64,000 nt of DNA from Stackebrandtia albiflava (GCF_007994225.1 NZ_VLLL01000006.1:1488001-1552000); one strand, 5' to 3'. Counted from the first letter of the stretch, positions 1 through 9,941 are shown. Program-made: numbers and translations. The notes: generated by a model not told the origin, from the letters alone.

Positions 1-1
1 C

Positions 2-31
2 GAACTGTGGGAGCTGCGCAGCGCCCTGTGA
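2..31 (+). CDS. C-terminal end of a gene cut by the window edge
   Basis: An open frame enters from the left edge and ends ELWELRSAL followed by TGA. Only nine codons are visible, so neither product nor reality of the gene can be judged. The same strand continues with the kinase gene about 100 bases on, after a spacer ending in a good ribosome binding site. Confidence 0.3.
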   Translation, partial: ELWELRSAL

Positions 32-134
32 CGTCCGCGGAGTCCCGGTTTCGTGCCAGTTCGGCCCCCGCGGTGTGGCCCCGCGTGCGTGGCCTCAATA
101 ACGTTGTGGGCAGAACCTTCCAGGGGAGCCCGCC

Positions 135-1445
135 ATGACACAGCCACTCGCAGACCGTTACCAGTTCGAAGCCGAGATCGCCCGCGGCGCGGCCGGTGTC
201 GTCCACCGGGCCCGCGACCTCATCACCGGTGAGTCGGTGGCCGTGAAGGTTCTGCACGCCGAGGCCGCCGGTGAACCCGTCATGGCCGCCGCCTTCCTGG
301 ACGAGGCCGAGGTCCTCTCCGAGCTCAACTCCCCGGGCATCGTGCGTCCCCGCGACCTGATCGTGGACGGCACCGTGATGGCGCTCGTCATGGACCTCGT
401 GGAGGGCGTCGACCTGCGGCGCGCCCTGATCGACGAGGGACCGTTGTCCCCGTCCGCCGCCGCCACTGCCGCGGCGCAACTGGCGCAGACCCTCAGCCTC
501 ATCCACTCGGCGGGGATCGTCCACGGTGACGTCAAGCCCGGCAACATCCTGATCCCCCGCGACGGCAGCCAGGTCCGGTTGGTGGACTTCGGTGTGGCGC
601 GTCGCATCGCCAGTCCCGAGGCGGCCACCCACGGCACCCCCGACTACGCCGCCCCCGAGATCATCGAGGGCATGCCCACGTCGGCGAAGTCGGACGTGTA
701 CGGGTTCGGGCTCGTCCTGTTCGAGATGCTGTGCGCGCGCAACCCCTACCGCGGCGGCAGCATCGACGACGTACTGGAACGCCACCGCACGCACATCCCG
801 GAACGTCCCGGACACGTGCCCGCCGAACTGTGGAGCATCATCGAGCCGTGCCTGGCGGCCGATCCGGCGCACCGGCCCGAGGCGGGGGCGCTTCCGTCGA
901 TGCTGCGCGCGGTGACTCCGCATCTCTCGACGACCCCCGGTCCCGCCCTCATGGAACCTCCGGTGCTGCGCCCTCGCGGCGACGAGGCCGTGACGCGTGT
1001 GGTCGGCGGTGTCGGAGTGCCGGTCGAGATGTCCCCACCCGACGACGCCCCGTTCCTGCCCACGGGCGACTCCGCCACACGACGCAGGAACCCCCTCGTG
1101 CTGGTGGCCGGCATCGTGGGCGGCGTGGTCGCACTGGGTGCGGCGGCGGCGATCGGGTGGAGCCTGCTCGGGACCGCCGAACCGGGCGTCGTCTCCGAAC
1201 CGACCGGGGTGGACGAATCGGCCGAAACCGACCCGTCCGAACCCGAACCCGACACGGGTGACTCTCCGTCACCGGACTCGGACGAAGAGGACGCCGAACC
1301 GTCCCAGACTCCCGATGACTCCACCCCGGACAGTGGGACGGACGGTGACGCAGGGGACGGAAGTGACTCCGGTGAGTCCGAACAAGACATCCCCGGCGGA
1401 GATCTCATCGGAGAACCGATGCCTGGTAAAACTGGTGGTAACTGA
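135..1445 (+). CDS. Membrane Ser/Thr protein kinase (PknB-like, no PASTA)
   Basis: A one-pass membrane protein kinase that should phosphorylate cytoplasmic proteins on Ser/Thr. The kinase domain spans about residues 8-262: degenerate glycine loop at 17-21, ATP lysine K38 (VAVKV), catalytic loop HGDVKPGN at 130-137 with D132, and DFG at 151-153. The loop has HGD rather than HRD, so it is a non-RD kinase. One membrane helix follows at about 321-346, then an outer tail of about 90 residues rich in Asp, Glu, Ser and Pro. No PASTA or other sensor domain is visible. Start ATG 135 has AGGGGAG nine bases upstream. It could sense by tail conformation, but that is inference. Confidence 0.88.
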   Translation: MTQPLADRYQFEAEIARGAAGVVHRARDLITGESVAVKVLHAEAAGEPVMAAAFLDEAEVLSELNSPGIVRPRDLIVDGTVMALVMDLVEGVDLRRALIDEGPLSPSAAATAAAQLAQTLSLIHSAGIVHGDVKPGNILIPRDGSQVRLVDFGVARRIASPEAATHGTPDYAAPEIIEGMPTSAKSDVYGFGLVLFEMLCARNPYRGGSIDDVLERHRTHIPERPGHVPAELWSIIEPCLAADPAHRPEAGALPSMLRAVTPHLSTTPGPALMEPPVLRPRGDEAVTRVVGGVGVPVEMSPPDDAPFLPTGDSATRRRNPLVLVAGIVGGVVALGAAAAIGWSLLGTAEPGVVSEPTGVDESAETDPSEPEPDTGDSPSPDSDEEDAEPSQTPDDSTPDSGTDGDAGDGSDSGESEQDIPGGDLIGEPMPGKTGGN

Positions 1446-1559
1446 CCGGTTTCAATCCCAATGAGTCATATTGGAGCACCATTAAGCACGACTCATTTCC
1501 ACAGTTCGCCTGGGACAGTTGCCAATGGAGCAATTCGGAGCACAATAGATGCCCTCCGG

Positions 1560-1595
1560 TTGAATCGAATATAAAGACATGGCATCATTGTCGAC
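1560..1595 (+). promoter_or_regulatory. Putative leaderless promoter of the PadR gene
   Basis: TTGAAT (1560-1565), a 17-base spacer and CATCAT (1583-1588) end seven bases before ATG 1596. No ribosome binding site lies in between, so the transcript probably starts at the ATG. The surrounding 150 bases are clearly more AT-rich than the genes. Confidence 0.55.
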
Positions 1596-2105
1596 ATGGC
1601 AGGAAAAGAACTGAACGCGACGGCGGCGGCCCTTTTGGGTCTGCTGCATGACGGATCAATGACCGGCGGTCAACTCATGTCCGAGGCCACCAGGCGCCTC
1701 GGTCCGTTCTGGACGATGACCCGCAGCCAGGTCTACCGGGAGCTCCCCGCCCTGGCCGAGGTCGGGTACGTGCGGGTCGGCAAGCCCGGCCCGCGTGCCA
1801 GCGTCCCCTACACGATCAGCGCCTCGGGCAAGCGGGCCTTCGCCAAGTGGATCAACGAGGAGAGCGGCATCGGCCAGCTGCGCGACCCCGTCGCGCTGCG
1901 CACCGCGTTCGCCTCGCACATGACACCCTCGGCGCTGTCGGAGATGTACAAGTCCGCGGTCGAGTACCACACCGAGGCGCTGGCGGACGTCCGCGCGCGC
2001 GCCAAGGAACTGGCCGCCGACGACGCCGGCGCGGCGACCGCGATGGACTTCGCGGTCGGCTACCACAAGGCGGCGCTGAGCTGGCTCAAGGCCCGCCAGA
2101 AGTAG
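1596..2105 (+). CDS. PadR-family transcriptional regulator
   Basis: A 169-residue DNA-binding regulator. Residues 1-85 form the PadR winged helix: a helix beginning [12 protein letters not shown], then MTGGQLM, the recognition region [16 protein letters not shown] and the wing ending in a YTIS strand with GKRAF. Residues 90-165 are the helical Vir-type C-terminal half used for dimerisation. PadR proteins typically repress a neighbouring transporter or their own gene in response to small toxic molecules. No transporter is adjacent here, so the target is unknown. It appears to be transcribed alone and leaderless. Confidence 0.85.
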   Translation: MAGKELNATAAALLGLLHDGSMTGGQLMSEATRRLGPFWTMTRSQVYRELPALAEVGYVRVGKPGPRASVPYTISASGKRAFAKWINEESGIGQLRDPVALRTAFASHMTPSALSEMYKSAVEYHTEALADVRARAKELAADDAGAATAMDFAVGYHKAALSWLKARQK

Positions 2106-2158
2106 ATCGGAGACGGGGCCGGCCGAACGCTCGTGATCGGCGGGCCCCGATGAGCGGG

Positions 2159-2195
2159 AGCCGTGGCGTCCGTGGCAGAGACGGCCGCCACGGCT
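2159..2195 (+). terminator. Possible hairpin after the PadR gene
   Basis: Nine-base arms AGCCGTGGC (2159-2167) and GCCACGGCT (2187-2195) can pair around a 19-base loop. There is no T-run, so this is a weak terminator candidate in the 180-base spacer before prfB. Confidence 0.3.
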
Positions 2196-2276
2196 TCGCC
2201 GTGTCCGCTTCCGGTGGCGACGTCGACACGTCGGGTCCGCCACGCACACCTGATGTGAGGCCCGGGGCCTGCGGCG

Positions 2277-2282
2277 TAAGCT
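2277..2282 (+). promoter_or_regulatory. -10-like hexamer before prfB
   Basis: TAAGCT ends eight bases before GTG 2291. No ribosome binding site is present. If this is the promoter, the mRNA begins at the GTG and the ATG at 2285 cannot be the start. Confidence 0.45.
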
Positions 2283-2290
2283 CGATGGTT

Positions 2291-3418
<1,128 letters not shown>

Positions 3419-3558
3419 ACCGTCCACGGCCCGGCCGGGGACGGATGGCCCGAACCGGTGACCAGGGCATCCGATGTTCGTGTGATTGCGCGGTATCGGA
3501 AGCCCGCTCCACCGCGTGATACGAGAGGGGGAGTGGCAGAGGTCCCAGCGAACGCGCG

Positions 3559-3564
3559 TAGACT
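3559..3564 (+). promoter_or_regulatory. -10-like hexamer before ftsE
   Basis: TAGACT ends eight bases before GTG 3573, with no ribosome binding site in the gap. This fits a leaderless ftsEX transcript. A convincing -35 was not found. Confidence 0.45.
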
Positions 3565-3572
3565 CTCGCAGC

Positions 3573-4253
3573 GTGATTCGGCTCGAGCACGTGACGAAGC
3601 ATTACGCTAGGTCCAACCGCCCCTCCATCGAGGACATCAACGTGTCCATCGAGAAAGGTGAGTTCGTCTTCTTCATCGGTCCCACCGGCGCCGGTAAGTC
3701 GACGATCATCAAACTCCTCCTTCGCGAAGAGGTGCCCAACAAGGGCAAGGTGTGGGTGAACGACAAGGAGGTCACCGGCATGCGCCGGTGGAAGGTGCCG
3801 GCGTTCCGGCGCTCCCTGGGCTGCGTGTTCCAGGACTTCCGTCTGCTCCCGCACCGCACCGCCGCGGAGAACGTGGCCTTCGCGCTGGAGGTCATCGGCA
3901 AACCCAAGACGGTCGCGCGCCGCGTCGTGCCCGAGGTCATGGACCTCGTCGGGCTGGGCGGCAAGGAGCACCGTTACCCCCACGAGCTTTCCGGCGGTGA
4001 ACAGCAGCGCGTGGCCATCGCCCGCGCCTTCGTCAACCGGCCGCTCATCCTGCTGGCCGACGAGCCCACCGGAAACCTCGACCCCGACACGTCGATCGAG
4101 ATCATGCGCCTGCTGGACCGGATCAACCGCACCGGCACCACGATCGTCATGGTCACCCATGACTCCAACATCGTCAACCAGATGCGACGCCGGGTCATCG
4201 AAATCGAAGGCGGGCACGTCGTACGCGACCAGGCTCGCGGCGTTTACGGCTAA
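3573..4253 (+). CDS. ftsE: Cell division ABC ATPase FtsE
   Basis: Cytoplasmic ATPase of the FtsEX complex, which does not transport but drives activation of cell-wall hydrolases at the septum. Residues: Walker A GPTGAGKS (about 32-39), Q-loop VFQDFRL, signature LSGGEQQR, Walker [13 protein letters not shown] and H-loop VTHD. Length 226 residues equals the family norm. The open frame extends upstream, but GTG 3573 gives the standard beginning [11 protein letters not shown] and has a -10-like TAGACT just before it. ftsX follows after 23 bases. Confidence 0.95.
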   Translation: MIRLEHVTKHYARSNRPSIEDINVSIEKGEFVFFIGPTGAGKSTIIKLLLREEVPNKGKVWVNDKEVTGMRRWKVPAFRRSLGCVFQDFRLLPHRTAAENVAFALEVIGKPKTVARRVVPEVMDLVGLGGKEHRYPHELSGGEQQRVAIARAFVNRPLILLADEPTGNLDPDTSIEIMRLLDRINRTGTTIVMVTHDSNIVNQMRRRVIEIEGGHVVRDQARGVYG

Positions 4254-4276
4254 CGGCGGAAGGCATATAAGAAACG

Positions 4277-5164
4277 ATGCGTGCTAAGTACGTATTGTCG
4301 GAGGTCGCTGTCGGCCTCTGGCGCAACATCAGTATGACCATCGCCATGATCATCACCATGGCGGTCTCGCTGACCATGCTGGGCGCCGGCCTGTTGATGT
4401 ACTTCCAGGTCCAGTCGATGGAGGCCTACTACCGGGGCCAGGTCGAGATCATCGTCTACCTCAACCACGAGATCACCGAGGAAGACGAGGTCAAGGGCCA
4501 ACTGGAGGAGTCCCTGATCGGCGACCCCATGGTCAAGACCGTCGAGTTCAAGACCAAGGAGGAGGCGTGGACCGACTTCCAGGAGCTGTTCGCCGACGCC
4601 CCCGACCTGGTCGAGAGCGTCGACAAGGACCGGCTGCCGGCCTCCTTCGAGGTCTCCCTCAACAACATGGACGACGCCGACGAGTTCATCGCCAAGTACG
4701 AGGGCTTCGGTGACGGGGCCGTCGAACGGATCATGAACCAGCGCGACGCGTTGGAGGAGGTCTTCGGGCTCATGGGCGGGGTCCAGCGGCTCTCGCTCAT
4801 CCTCGCGCTCGTACAGGGCATCGCGGCGCTCCTGCTGGTCGCCAACACCATCCAGGTCGCGGCCTACTCCAAACGCCGTGAGGTCTCCATCATGAAACTG
4901 GTGGGCGCCTCCAACTGGTTCGTCCAGGCGCCGTTCGTGCTCGAAGCCGTCTTCGCCGGCCTCATCGGCGCGATCCTGGCGTTCCTCGCGCTGGTCGCCG
5001 GCAAGGCGTTCCTGGTGGACGGCACGTTCAAGGCGTTGTTCGACATCATGACCGAGATGTCGTGGACGAGGATCTGGCTGATGCTGCCCATCCTGGCAGG
5101 CATCGCGAGCGTCATCAGCGCGATCACCGGCTGGGTCACGCTCAGATTCCAGGTCAAGGTCTGA
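4277..5164 (+). CDS. ftsX: Cell division membrane protein FtsX
   Basis: Membrane partner of FtsE, 295 residues. Topology is the FtsX type: one helix at about 20-43, an extracytoplasmic loop at about 45-165 and three further helices near 172-196, 217-243 and 265-287, with the RREVSIMKLVGAS region between helices 2 and 3. The outer loop of actinobacterial FtsX is known to bind a coiled-coil peptidoglycan hydrolase, and a candidate partner is the next gene. Confidence 0.95.
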   Translation: MRAKYVLSEVAVGLWRNISMTIAMIITMAVSLTMLGAGLLMYFQVQSMEAYYRGQVEIIVYLNHEITEEDEVKGQLEESLIGDPMVKTVEFKTKEEAWTDFQELFADAPDLVESVDKDRLPASFEVSLNNMDDADEFIAKYEGFGDGAVERIMNQRDALEEVFGLMGGVQRLSLILALVQGIAALLLVANTIQVAAYSKRREVSIMKLVGASNWFVQAPFVLEAVFAGLIGAILAFLALVAGKAFLVDGTFKALFDIMTEMSWTRIWLMLPILAGIASVISAITGWVTLRFQVKV

Positions 5165-5183
5165 CCCCGAACCGATTCACACA

Positions 5184-5215
5184 CCGCGGCGCGTCCCACA
5201 CGGGGCGCGCCGCGG
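5184..5215 (+). terminator. Rho-independent-like terminator after ftsX
   Basis: Fourteen-base arms (5184-5197 and 5202-5215), one G-T pair, loop ACAC. GC-rich with no T-run, 20 bases after the ftsX stop. Confidence 0.6.
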
Positions 5216-5322
5216 TCGTGTCCGCACCCGGGGCGGCGGCACTGTGGACCGACATTCCACCGTGACACGCCGACGCCACTCCCGAGTTTCCGGACTTACC
5301 GTGATAATGCGATCACTCGGCG

Positions 5323-5328
5323 TACATT
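5323..5328 (+). promoter_or_regulatory. -10-like hexamer before the M23 gene
   Basis: TACATT ends six bases before ATG 5335. There is no ribosome binding site, and a terminator separates this gene from ftsX, so it probably has its own leaderless promoter. Confidence 0.5.
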
Positions 5329-5334
5329 ACCCGG

Positions 5335-6555
5335 ATGAAGACGAGACTGTGGACAGCCGCAGTGCTGGCGGCGCTCGTCTTCGCGGGGACCGCTTCCGCG
5401 GAGCCGAGCACGAGCGACCAGCAGCGCATCGACGAGGAACTGGCCCAGGCCGAGGCCACACTGGAAGGTGCCACCGAGGCGGCCCGAGAGGCGGCCCTGG
5501 CGTTGACCGAGACCGAGGAACTACTGCCCGCCGCACGCGACCGCGCCAACACCGCGAGAGGTGCCGTCGCCGCCGCCGAGTCGCTGGCGGCGATCGCCGG
5601 CGACGAGGCCGACACCGCCCGCGCCACCTACCGGGGTGCCGTCGCCGACTACGACACCGCAGCCGGGGAGGTCGACACGGCCCGCGCCGAGCTGGGCGAC
5701 CTCGTCAGGTTGTCGTACCAGGGGGCGGGCATCATGGCCGTCAACGGCGTCATCACGGCCGACGACCCCTTCGAGGCCGTCGCCCGCATGTCCTACGTCC
5801 AGGAACTCGCCGACCGGCAGAACGCCGCGGTCGACGAGGTCGTGAAACTGCGGCAGGAGGCCCGCGACGCGGAGAACGACGCCGAGGTCGCCCGTGACGC
5901 CGCCGAGGCCGCCGAGACCGCCGCCACCGAGGCACTGGAGACGGCGGAGGCGGAGGCCGCCGCCGCCGAGACGGCCGAGCGCGAACTGGCCGACCTGCTC
6001 GACACCCGGACGGCCGCCCTGGCGGTCGCGGAGGACGAGAAGGAGGCGAGCCTGGCCCGGTACGAGGAGGTCAAGGAGGAGAGCGAACGCATCGCCGCCG
6101 CCCTGCGGGACGTCGGCAGCGGACACGCCACCGCCGGGTCGCAGTCCGGTGCCGCGGGCGCCCGGCTGCTGATGCCGGTCCAGGGATGGAAGTCCAGCGA
6201 CTTCGGCAACCGGTACGACCCGTACTACCACGTGTGGCAGCTCCACGCGGGGGTGGACTTCGCCGCAGGGGGTGGCGCGCCCATCGTCGCCGCGGACTCC
6301 GGTCAGGTCGTTCAGGCCGGCTGGAACGGCGGCTACGGCAACTACACCTGCATCTACCACGGTGACAACCTGTCGACCTGCTACGCGCACCAGTCGTCGA
6401 TCGGGGTGTCGGTGGGGCAGTGGGTGGATCGGGGCGACCGCATCGGCGCGGTCGGCACGACGGGAGCCTCCACAGGTGACCACCTGCACTTCGAGGTCCG
6501 GTTGAACGGCAGCCCGGTGGAACCGCTCCGGTGGTTGCCCGGTTGCCTGTGCTGA
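5335..6555 (+). CDS. Secreted coiled-coil M23 (LytM) endopeptidase
   Basis: Exported cell-wall endopeptidase, 406 residues. A signal peptide occupies 1-22 (ends TASA). Residues 25-265 are an Ala/Glu/Asp-rich coiled coil. The M23 domain fills about 275-406 with zinc ligands H304 and D308 (HAGVD) and H383/H385 (HLH), so it looks catalytically competent. EnvC and RipC, which are activated by FtsEX, share this coiled-coil plus hydrolase plan, and the gene sits right after ftsEX. It is therefore a strong candidate for the FtsX-controlled hydrolase, although the domain is M23 rather than NlpC/P60. Confidence 0.9.
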   Translation: MKTRLWTAAVLAALVFAGTASAEPSTSDQQRIDEELAQAEATLEGATEAAREAALALTETEELLPAARDRANTARGAVAAAESLAAIAGDEADTARATYRGAVADYDTAAGEVDTARAELGDLVRLSYQGAGIMAVNGVITADDPFEAVARMSYVQELADRQNAAVDEVVKLRQEARDAENDAEVARDAAEAAETAATEALETAEAEAAAAETAERELADLLDTRTAALAVAEDEKEASLARYEEVKEESERIAAALRDVGSGHATAGSQSGAAGARLLMPVQGWKSSDFGNRYDPYYHVWQLHAGVDFAAGGGAPIVAADSGQVVQAGWNGGYGNYTCIYHGDNLSTCYAHQSSIGVSVGQWVDRGDRIGAVGTTGASTGDHLHFEVRLNGSPVEPLRWLPGCLC

Positions 6556-6739
6556 ACGCGGAGGGCGGTCCGGTGGGGGCGCGTGTATCGCCTTCGCCGG
6601 GCGGAGCCACCGCCTCGCCCAGCGGAGGTCTCCGGTGCGTCGGCCGGCGTGATTCCGTGGGCGCCCGCGTGCCGTCGTCCATCGCCGGGGCACGGCGCGA
6701 CGGCCCGTTAGTCGGTCGCGTCCGACCGGCCGGTACCGA

Positions 6740-6745
6740 TAGGCT
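6740..6745 (+). promoter_or_regulatory. -10-like hexamer before smpB
   Basis: TAGGCT ends six bases before ATG 6752 and no ribosome binding site is visible, suggesting leaderless transcription. Confidence 0.45.
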
Positions 6746-6751
6746 TGGCGT

Positions 6752-7231
6752 ATGGCGAGGGAAACCGGACACAAGCTGATCACCTCGAATCGGCGTGCCC
6801 GACACGACTACGAGATCCTGGAGACCTACGAGGCGGGGATCGTGCTCACCGGTACCGAGGTGAAGTCGTTGCGGACCGGCCGGGCCTCGCTCGCCGACGC
6901 CTACGCCGACCTCCACAACGGCGAGGTGCGGATCCACGGCATCCACATCGCCGAGTACAGCCACGGAAGTTGGACCAACCACTCGCCTCGCCGCATCCGT
7001 AAACTGCTGCTGCACCGGGCCGAGATCGACAAGCTCACCGGGAAGCTCACCCAGAGCGGACTGACCCTCGTCCCGTTGTCCATGTACTTCAAGGACGGCT
7101 GGGCGAAGCTCGAACTCGGGCTGGCGCGAGGCAAGAAGACCTACGACAAGCGGCAGTCGATCGCCAAACGCGACGCCGACCGCGAGATCGAACGCGCCGT
7201 GCAGCGCCGGGCGAAGGGCCTGCGGGACTGA
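6752..7231 (+). CDS. smpB: SsrA-binding protein SmpB
   Basis: Small RNA-binding protein that brings tmRNA to stalled ribosomes for trans-translation. The 159 residues include the family blocks [55 protein letters not shown] and [10 protein letters not shown], and the basic C-terminal tail that mimics mRNA in the ribosome. The tmRNA gene itself follows about 360 bases downstream on the same strand, the usual pairing. Confidence 0.96.
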   Translation: MARETGHKLITSNRRARHDYEILETYEAGIVLTGTEVKSLRTGRASLADAYADLHNGEVRIHGIHIAEYSHGSWTNHSPRRIRKLLLHRAEIDKLTGKLTQSGLTLVPLSMYFKDGWAKLELGLARGKKTYDKRQSIAKRDADREIERAVQRRAKGLRD

Positions 7232-7594
7232 CGGTGCCCGGAACCACCCCGTTCGTCCGGTTCGGGTGACCGTGGCCCACTCCGTGGGCTCGGCCGACGG
7301 CGGTACGGGAGCTGCGAGGAAGGCCACAGCGCGGCCGGGCGGGTAACCGGAATGCGTTCCCGTGTCGCAGGCGTTAACATTGTCGAGCGTCGCCGGTGTA
7401 GCCGGTGGGCGCGTGATGTACCGAAACTGCATAGCGTGTACCGCACGATCCACGGGAGTACGTGGCCGGCCGCAGCCGGTCCCGACGACCGTCGGATCTC
7501 TCACCACTCGTCGGACCACCGGTTCGCGGCGCCTCCCCTGCGGAGGCGACGTCACCGAAGGCCCGGCGGGTACGCACCATACGCGACACCTCAA
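7232..7594. other. Intergenic region smpB-ssrA, no gene seen
   Basis: No convincing coding frame in 363 bases; the open frames here have poor codon structure and are shadows. A short GCCCAC/GTGGGC hairpin lies just after smpB. The promoter of ssrA must lie in this stretch or further upstream, but I cannot point to one with confidence. Confidence 0.5.
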
Positions 7595-7963
7595 GGGGCC
7601 GATCGGTTTCGACTCCGTACGTTGACGTAAGGGAAGCGGGTCGAGGAAGCCAACGTCGTCTCGTTAATCGTCGTTGGAAAACACAAATGCGAAGTCTAAT
7701 CGCAACGACTTCGCCCTCGCTGCATAAGCAGGGTTGAAGTCTGTCGGTCCAGGGGCGCGCCCGCCCTGGTCACCGGCATCATTTTAGGGCGCTAGGCGAA
7801 CGAATCGGCCACGGATTCGTGAGCGACATCTAACAGTGGCTGGAGCCCGTCACATCGACTTGTTCGCGTGATCGATGGGGCTTGAGGAAAGGCACTGCGA
7901 ACTGCACCCGGAGAAGCCTTACTGAGCCGGCGGAGGACCAGGGTTCGATTCCCTGCGGCTCCA
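7595..7963 (+). ncRNA. ssrA: tmRNA (transfer-messenger RNA)
   Basis: The 5' end GGGGCCGATCGGTTTCGAC and the 3' end GGTTCGATTCCCTGCGGCTCCA pair through seven acceptor bases (one G-U) and contain the T-arm. The tag frame starts at GCG 7689 and reads AKSNRNDFALAA followed by TAA (7725-7727), ending in the ALAA degradation signal. After the discriminator A the genome reads CGA rather than CCA, so the 3' CCA must be added by enzyme. About 369 bases, normal for the family. Confidence 0.96.
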
Positions 7964-8001
7964 CGAGCGGTACACGCCCCGGCGGAACGCCGGGATCTCG
8001 G

Positions 8002-8049
8002 ACGCCGACGGCGCCCCGGTCTCACGACCGTGGGCGCCGTCGGCGTTTT
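8002..8049 (+). terminator. Strong terminator downstream of ssrA
   Basis: Perfect 15-base arms (8002-8016 and 8032-8046) with a 15-base loop, followed by TTT. It sits 39 bases after the tmRNA 3' end and should end that transcript. Confidence 0.8.
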
Positions 8050-8169
8050 CGCACGTCAGGACACCGCGCGCGGGTCGCGTCGCATCGCCGCGATCGGGCC
8101 GTGCCGGAGACCGGTCGGCGCGGCCGGGGTGGGGTCTTCCCGGGGGCGCGCATGTCCGGGGACCCGGAT

Positions 8170-8757
8170 ATGGTGCGGCGCATGGAACATCCGGTCGGGG
8201 AGTCGTGGCGGCGTATCGCCGAGGGGCTTGAGCGGCTCGCTCCCGTGACGGCGGCGGCGATCCGTCCCGCAGTGGCGGCGGCCGAAGTCCGCCGCACGGT
8301 GGACGCCGTGGGGCGTCCACCGCCCACCGATCTGCTCCGGTGGTGGGGGTCGATGGACGGCATCGCCGACGAGGGGCACCACCCGGGCACCCCGATACCC
8401 CCGTTCTATCTGCCGTTGCCGGTGGCCGAGGTGCGAGACCGGCTCGCCGGGCTCGTGCGGTTCGTCGACGAGCAGTGCTGCGGCCCGGACGGTACGCACG
8501 CGCTCGCGGCCGGGCAGCCGTCGTTCGGTTTCTGTGCCGCCACCGTGCCGATCTGCCGGGACGTCGGTGGGGACCTGCTCGTGGTAGACCTCCGCGACGG
8601 TACCCGTCACGGCTGCGTCATGGAGTGGTCGGCCGAGTGCGGCTACTCGGAGCCGGTCTGGCCGGGAGTCGCCGACATGCTCGCCGACGTCGCGGACCGG
8701 CTCCACGACCCCACACAGACCGAGATCGTCGAAGGCGGTGTCCTGCAATGGCGCTGA
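8170..8757 (+). CDS. SUKH / SMI1-KNR4-type protein
   Basis: About 195 residues with the SUKH look: LLRWWGSMDG near residue 55-64, an aromatic FYLPLPVAEVRDRL stretch and a late VMEWSAECGY strand. SUKH proteins are known mainly as immunity proteins against secreted polymorphic toxins, though some have housekeeping roles. No toxin gene is adjacent. The start is uncertain: ATG 8170 has GGGGA nine bases upstream, with ATG 8152 and 8182 as alternatives. A longer frame would overlap the tmRNA and is rejected. Confidence 0.65.
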   Translation: MVRRMEHPVGESWRRIAEGLERLAPVTAAAIRPAVAAAEVRRTVDAVGRPPPTDLLRWWGSMDGIADEGHHPGTPIPPFYLPLPVAEVRDRLAGLVRFVDEQCCGPDGTHALAAGQPSFGFCAATVPICRDVGGDLLVVDLRDGTRHGCVMEWSAECGYSEPVWPGVADMLADVADRLHDPTQTEIVEGGVLQWR

Positions 8758-8856
8758 CCGCCCCGCGTCGGTGGTGATCGTCCACGCGTGTCGGTGGCCG
8801 TTTCGGCGACTACTCCGAGGCCACTGTGGAGTGATGACGGGTGAGGTGGTGAGAAG

Positions 8857-8985
8857 ATGAAGCAAGAGCTTGCGTCCTACGGTCCATATCGAGTCGGCGA
8901 TCTGATCGACATCTCCATGGAGCCCGTGGATGTGGAGGTCCTGTCCGGGACCGAGCGCTTCCTCACCGTGAGATGGCCGTGGTAG
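8857..8985 (+). pseudogene. Truncated copy (42 codons) of the 12706-13167 gene
   Basis: ATG 8857 opens a 42-codon frame ending RWPW-TAG. It aligns without gaps to the N-terminus of the intact protein encoded at 12706: YRVGDLIDISMEPVDVEV here against YRVGDLLRISMEVADAEV there, both then reaching RWPW. The upstream DNA is also alike (GGTGGTGAGAAG directly before both starts). The intact copy continues for about 110 residues after RWPW; this one stops. It is either a decayed duplicate or a deliberately short single-domain version. Confidence 0.6.
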
Positions 8986-9318
8986 GTGACGGACGCCCGC
9001 CGCGAACTGGAGGCCTAAGGGTTGTTGCTCTGTTGCCAGGGAGCGCGTCCGAACGTATATCCATCGGGGATGCAACGTCAGATGGAACTGGGACGTTACG
9101 CGTACATGCTGGAGCGGGCCAAGCGGCCTCTGGATGTGGTGGACGTTCTGGCACCCGCAGACCCCGGTGAGGTCGGGACCTTGGAGGAACAACGGCAGTT
9201 CGTGTTCGGGTTCTACGGACTGTCCCCGACGCGACGGTCCACGGGCCGCACTCCCGCCGATGCTGAGGAGCGTCCATGCTTAACGGCGATGTACGCAGCC
9301 GGTCCGAGTAGGGGCGGC
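8986..9318. other. Mostly unassigned stretch with a weak open frame
   Basis: A plus-strand frame runs from about 9022 in phase with the next gene and contains MELGRYAYMLERAKRPLDVV. It has no good start signal and I recognise no family. It may be an N-terminal extension of the next gene or a remnant of a lost gene. Confidence 0.35.
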
Positions 9319-9693
9319 ATGCTGTCACAGGTGTTGGAGTATGTCGACCCCGTGTCCGAGGCGGAACTCGACGAGCTGGAGGAGCTTTGTGCGGCTGCTA
9401 CGCCGGGGCCGTGGTTCGTCAGGGTCCTGGATGATGACGCGGCGATGAACTTGGTGGCCGTCAGCACTCGGGACGGTTCGCGATCGGCTACCGAGCCGTG
9501 GCCGCAGTTCGACAACGGCGAAATCGTCGCGGCTACGCTCGTGCAGTCGCCGCGATACGTGGACATCGATGACGAACGATGGGACGAGAACGCCGTGTTC
9601 ATTGCGGAAGCACGTGAGGCGGTTCCTCGCCTCGTGGCGGAGGTCCGCAGATTGAAGCGGCAGATCGAAAGCGTTTCGGGGCCGCTGCCGTGA
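9319..9693 (+). CDS. Small conserved-type protein (AATPGPW motif)
   Basis: A 124-residue soluble protein. The run LEELCAAATPGPW and the end FIAEAREAVPRLVAEVRRLKRQIE resemble a widespread small protein of actinomycetes and their phages that has no known function. Start ATG 9319 has AGGGG about six bases upstream, which is why I prefer it to the longer frame. Its TGA overlaps the GTG start of the next gene, so the two are probably translated together. Confidence 0.6.
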   Translation: MLSQVLEYVDPVSEAELDELEELCAAATPGPWFVRVLDDDAAMNLVAVSTRDGSRSATEPWPQFDNGEIVAATLVQSPRYVDIDDERWDENAVFIAEAREAVPRLVAEVRRLKRQIESVSGPLP

Positions 9694-9941
9694 TCGACTT
9701 GCCATTGACGAGAGCCCTGGTGGAACTCGTACTCTTCATCGACCAGAGTGACGAAGAGGTCGTGGACCCCGATGCGGCGGCGAACTGTATGCATTCACTT
9801 GCGGGTGGCTTCGACCGGCTGGATGGACAGCAGCGGGTCGAGATCGCCGAACTGCTGCGTGTCGTGGCTTCGGAACAGCGAGACGCGTCATCGCGTCGTC
9901 GCGTCAACGACCTTGTCCATGAGCTCGGCCTATCGGCATAG
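9690..9941 (+). CDS. Small unknown protein coupled to the previous gene
   Basis: 83 residues, mostly helical, with an acidic middle (DQSDEEVVDPDAA) and a basic SSRRR stretch near the end. GTG 9690 overlaps the preceding stop as GTGA, a classic translational coupling. No family recognised. Small overlapping partners in such accessory regions are often immunity or antitoxin proteins, but nothing in this sequence proves that. Confidence 0.5.
   Translation: MIDLPLTRALVELVLFIDQSDEEVVDPDAAANCMHSLAGGFDRLDGQQRVEIAELLRVVASEQRDASSRRRVNDLVHELGLSA

Noticed and set aside
1847-2290. N-terminal extension of prfB into the PadR gene
   Set aside because: The extra residues are shadow sequence overlapping padR; RF2 homology begins at the chosen start.
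7882-8169. Longer SUKH-type frame starting inside the tmRNA gene
   Set aside because: It would overlap ssrA and its terminator and the extra residues are not protein-like.
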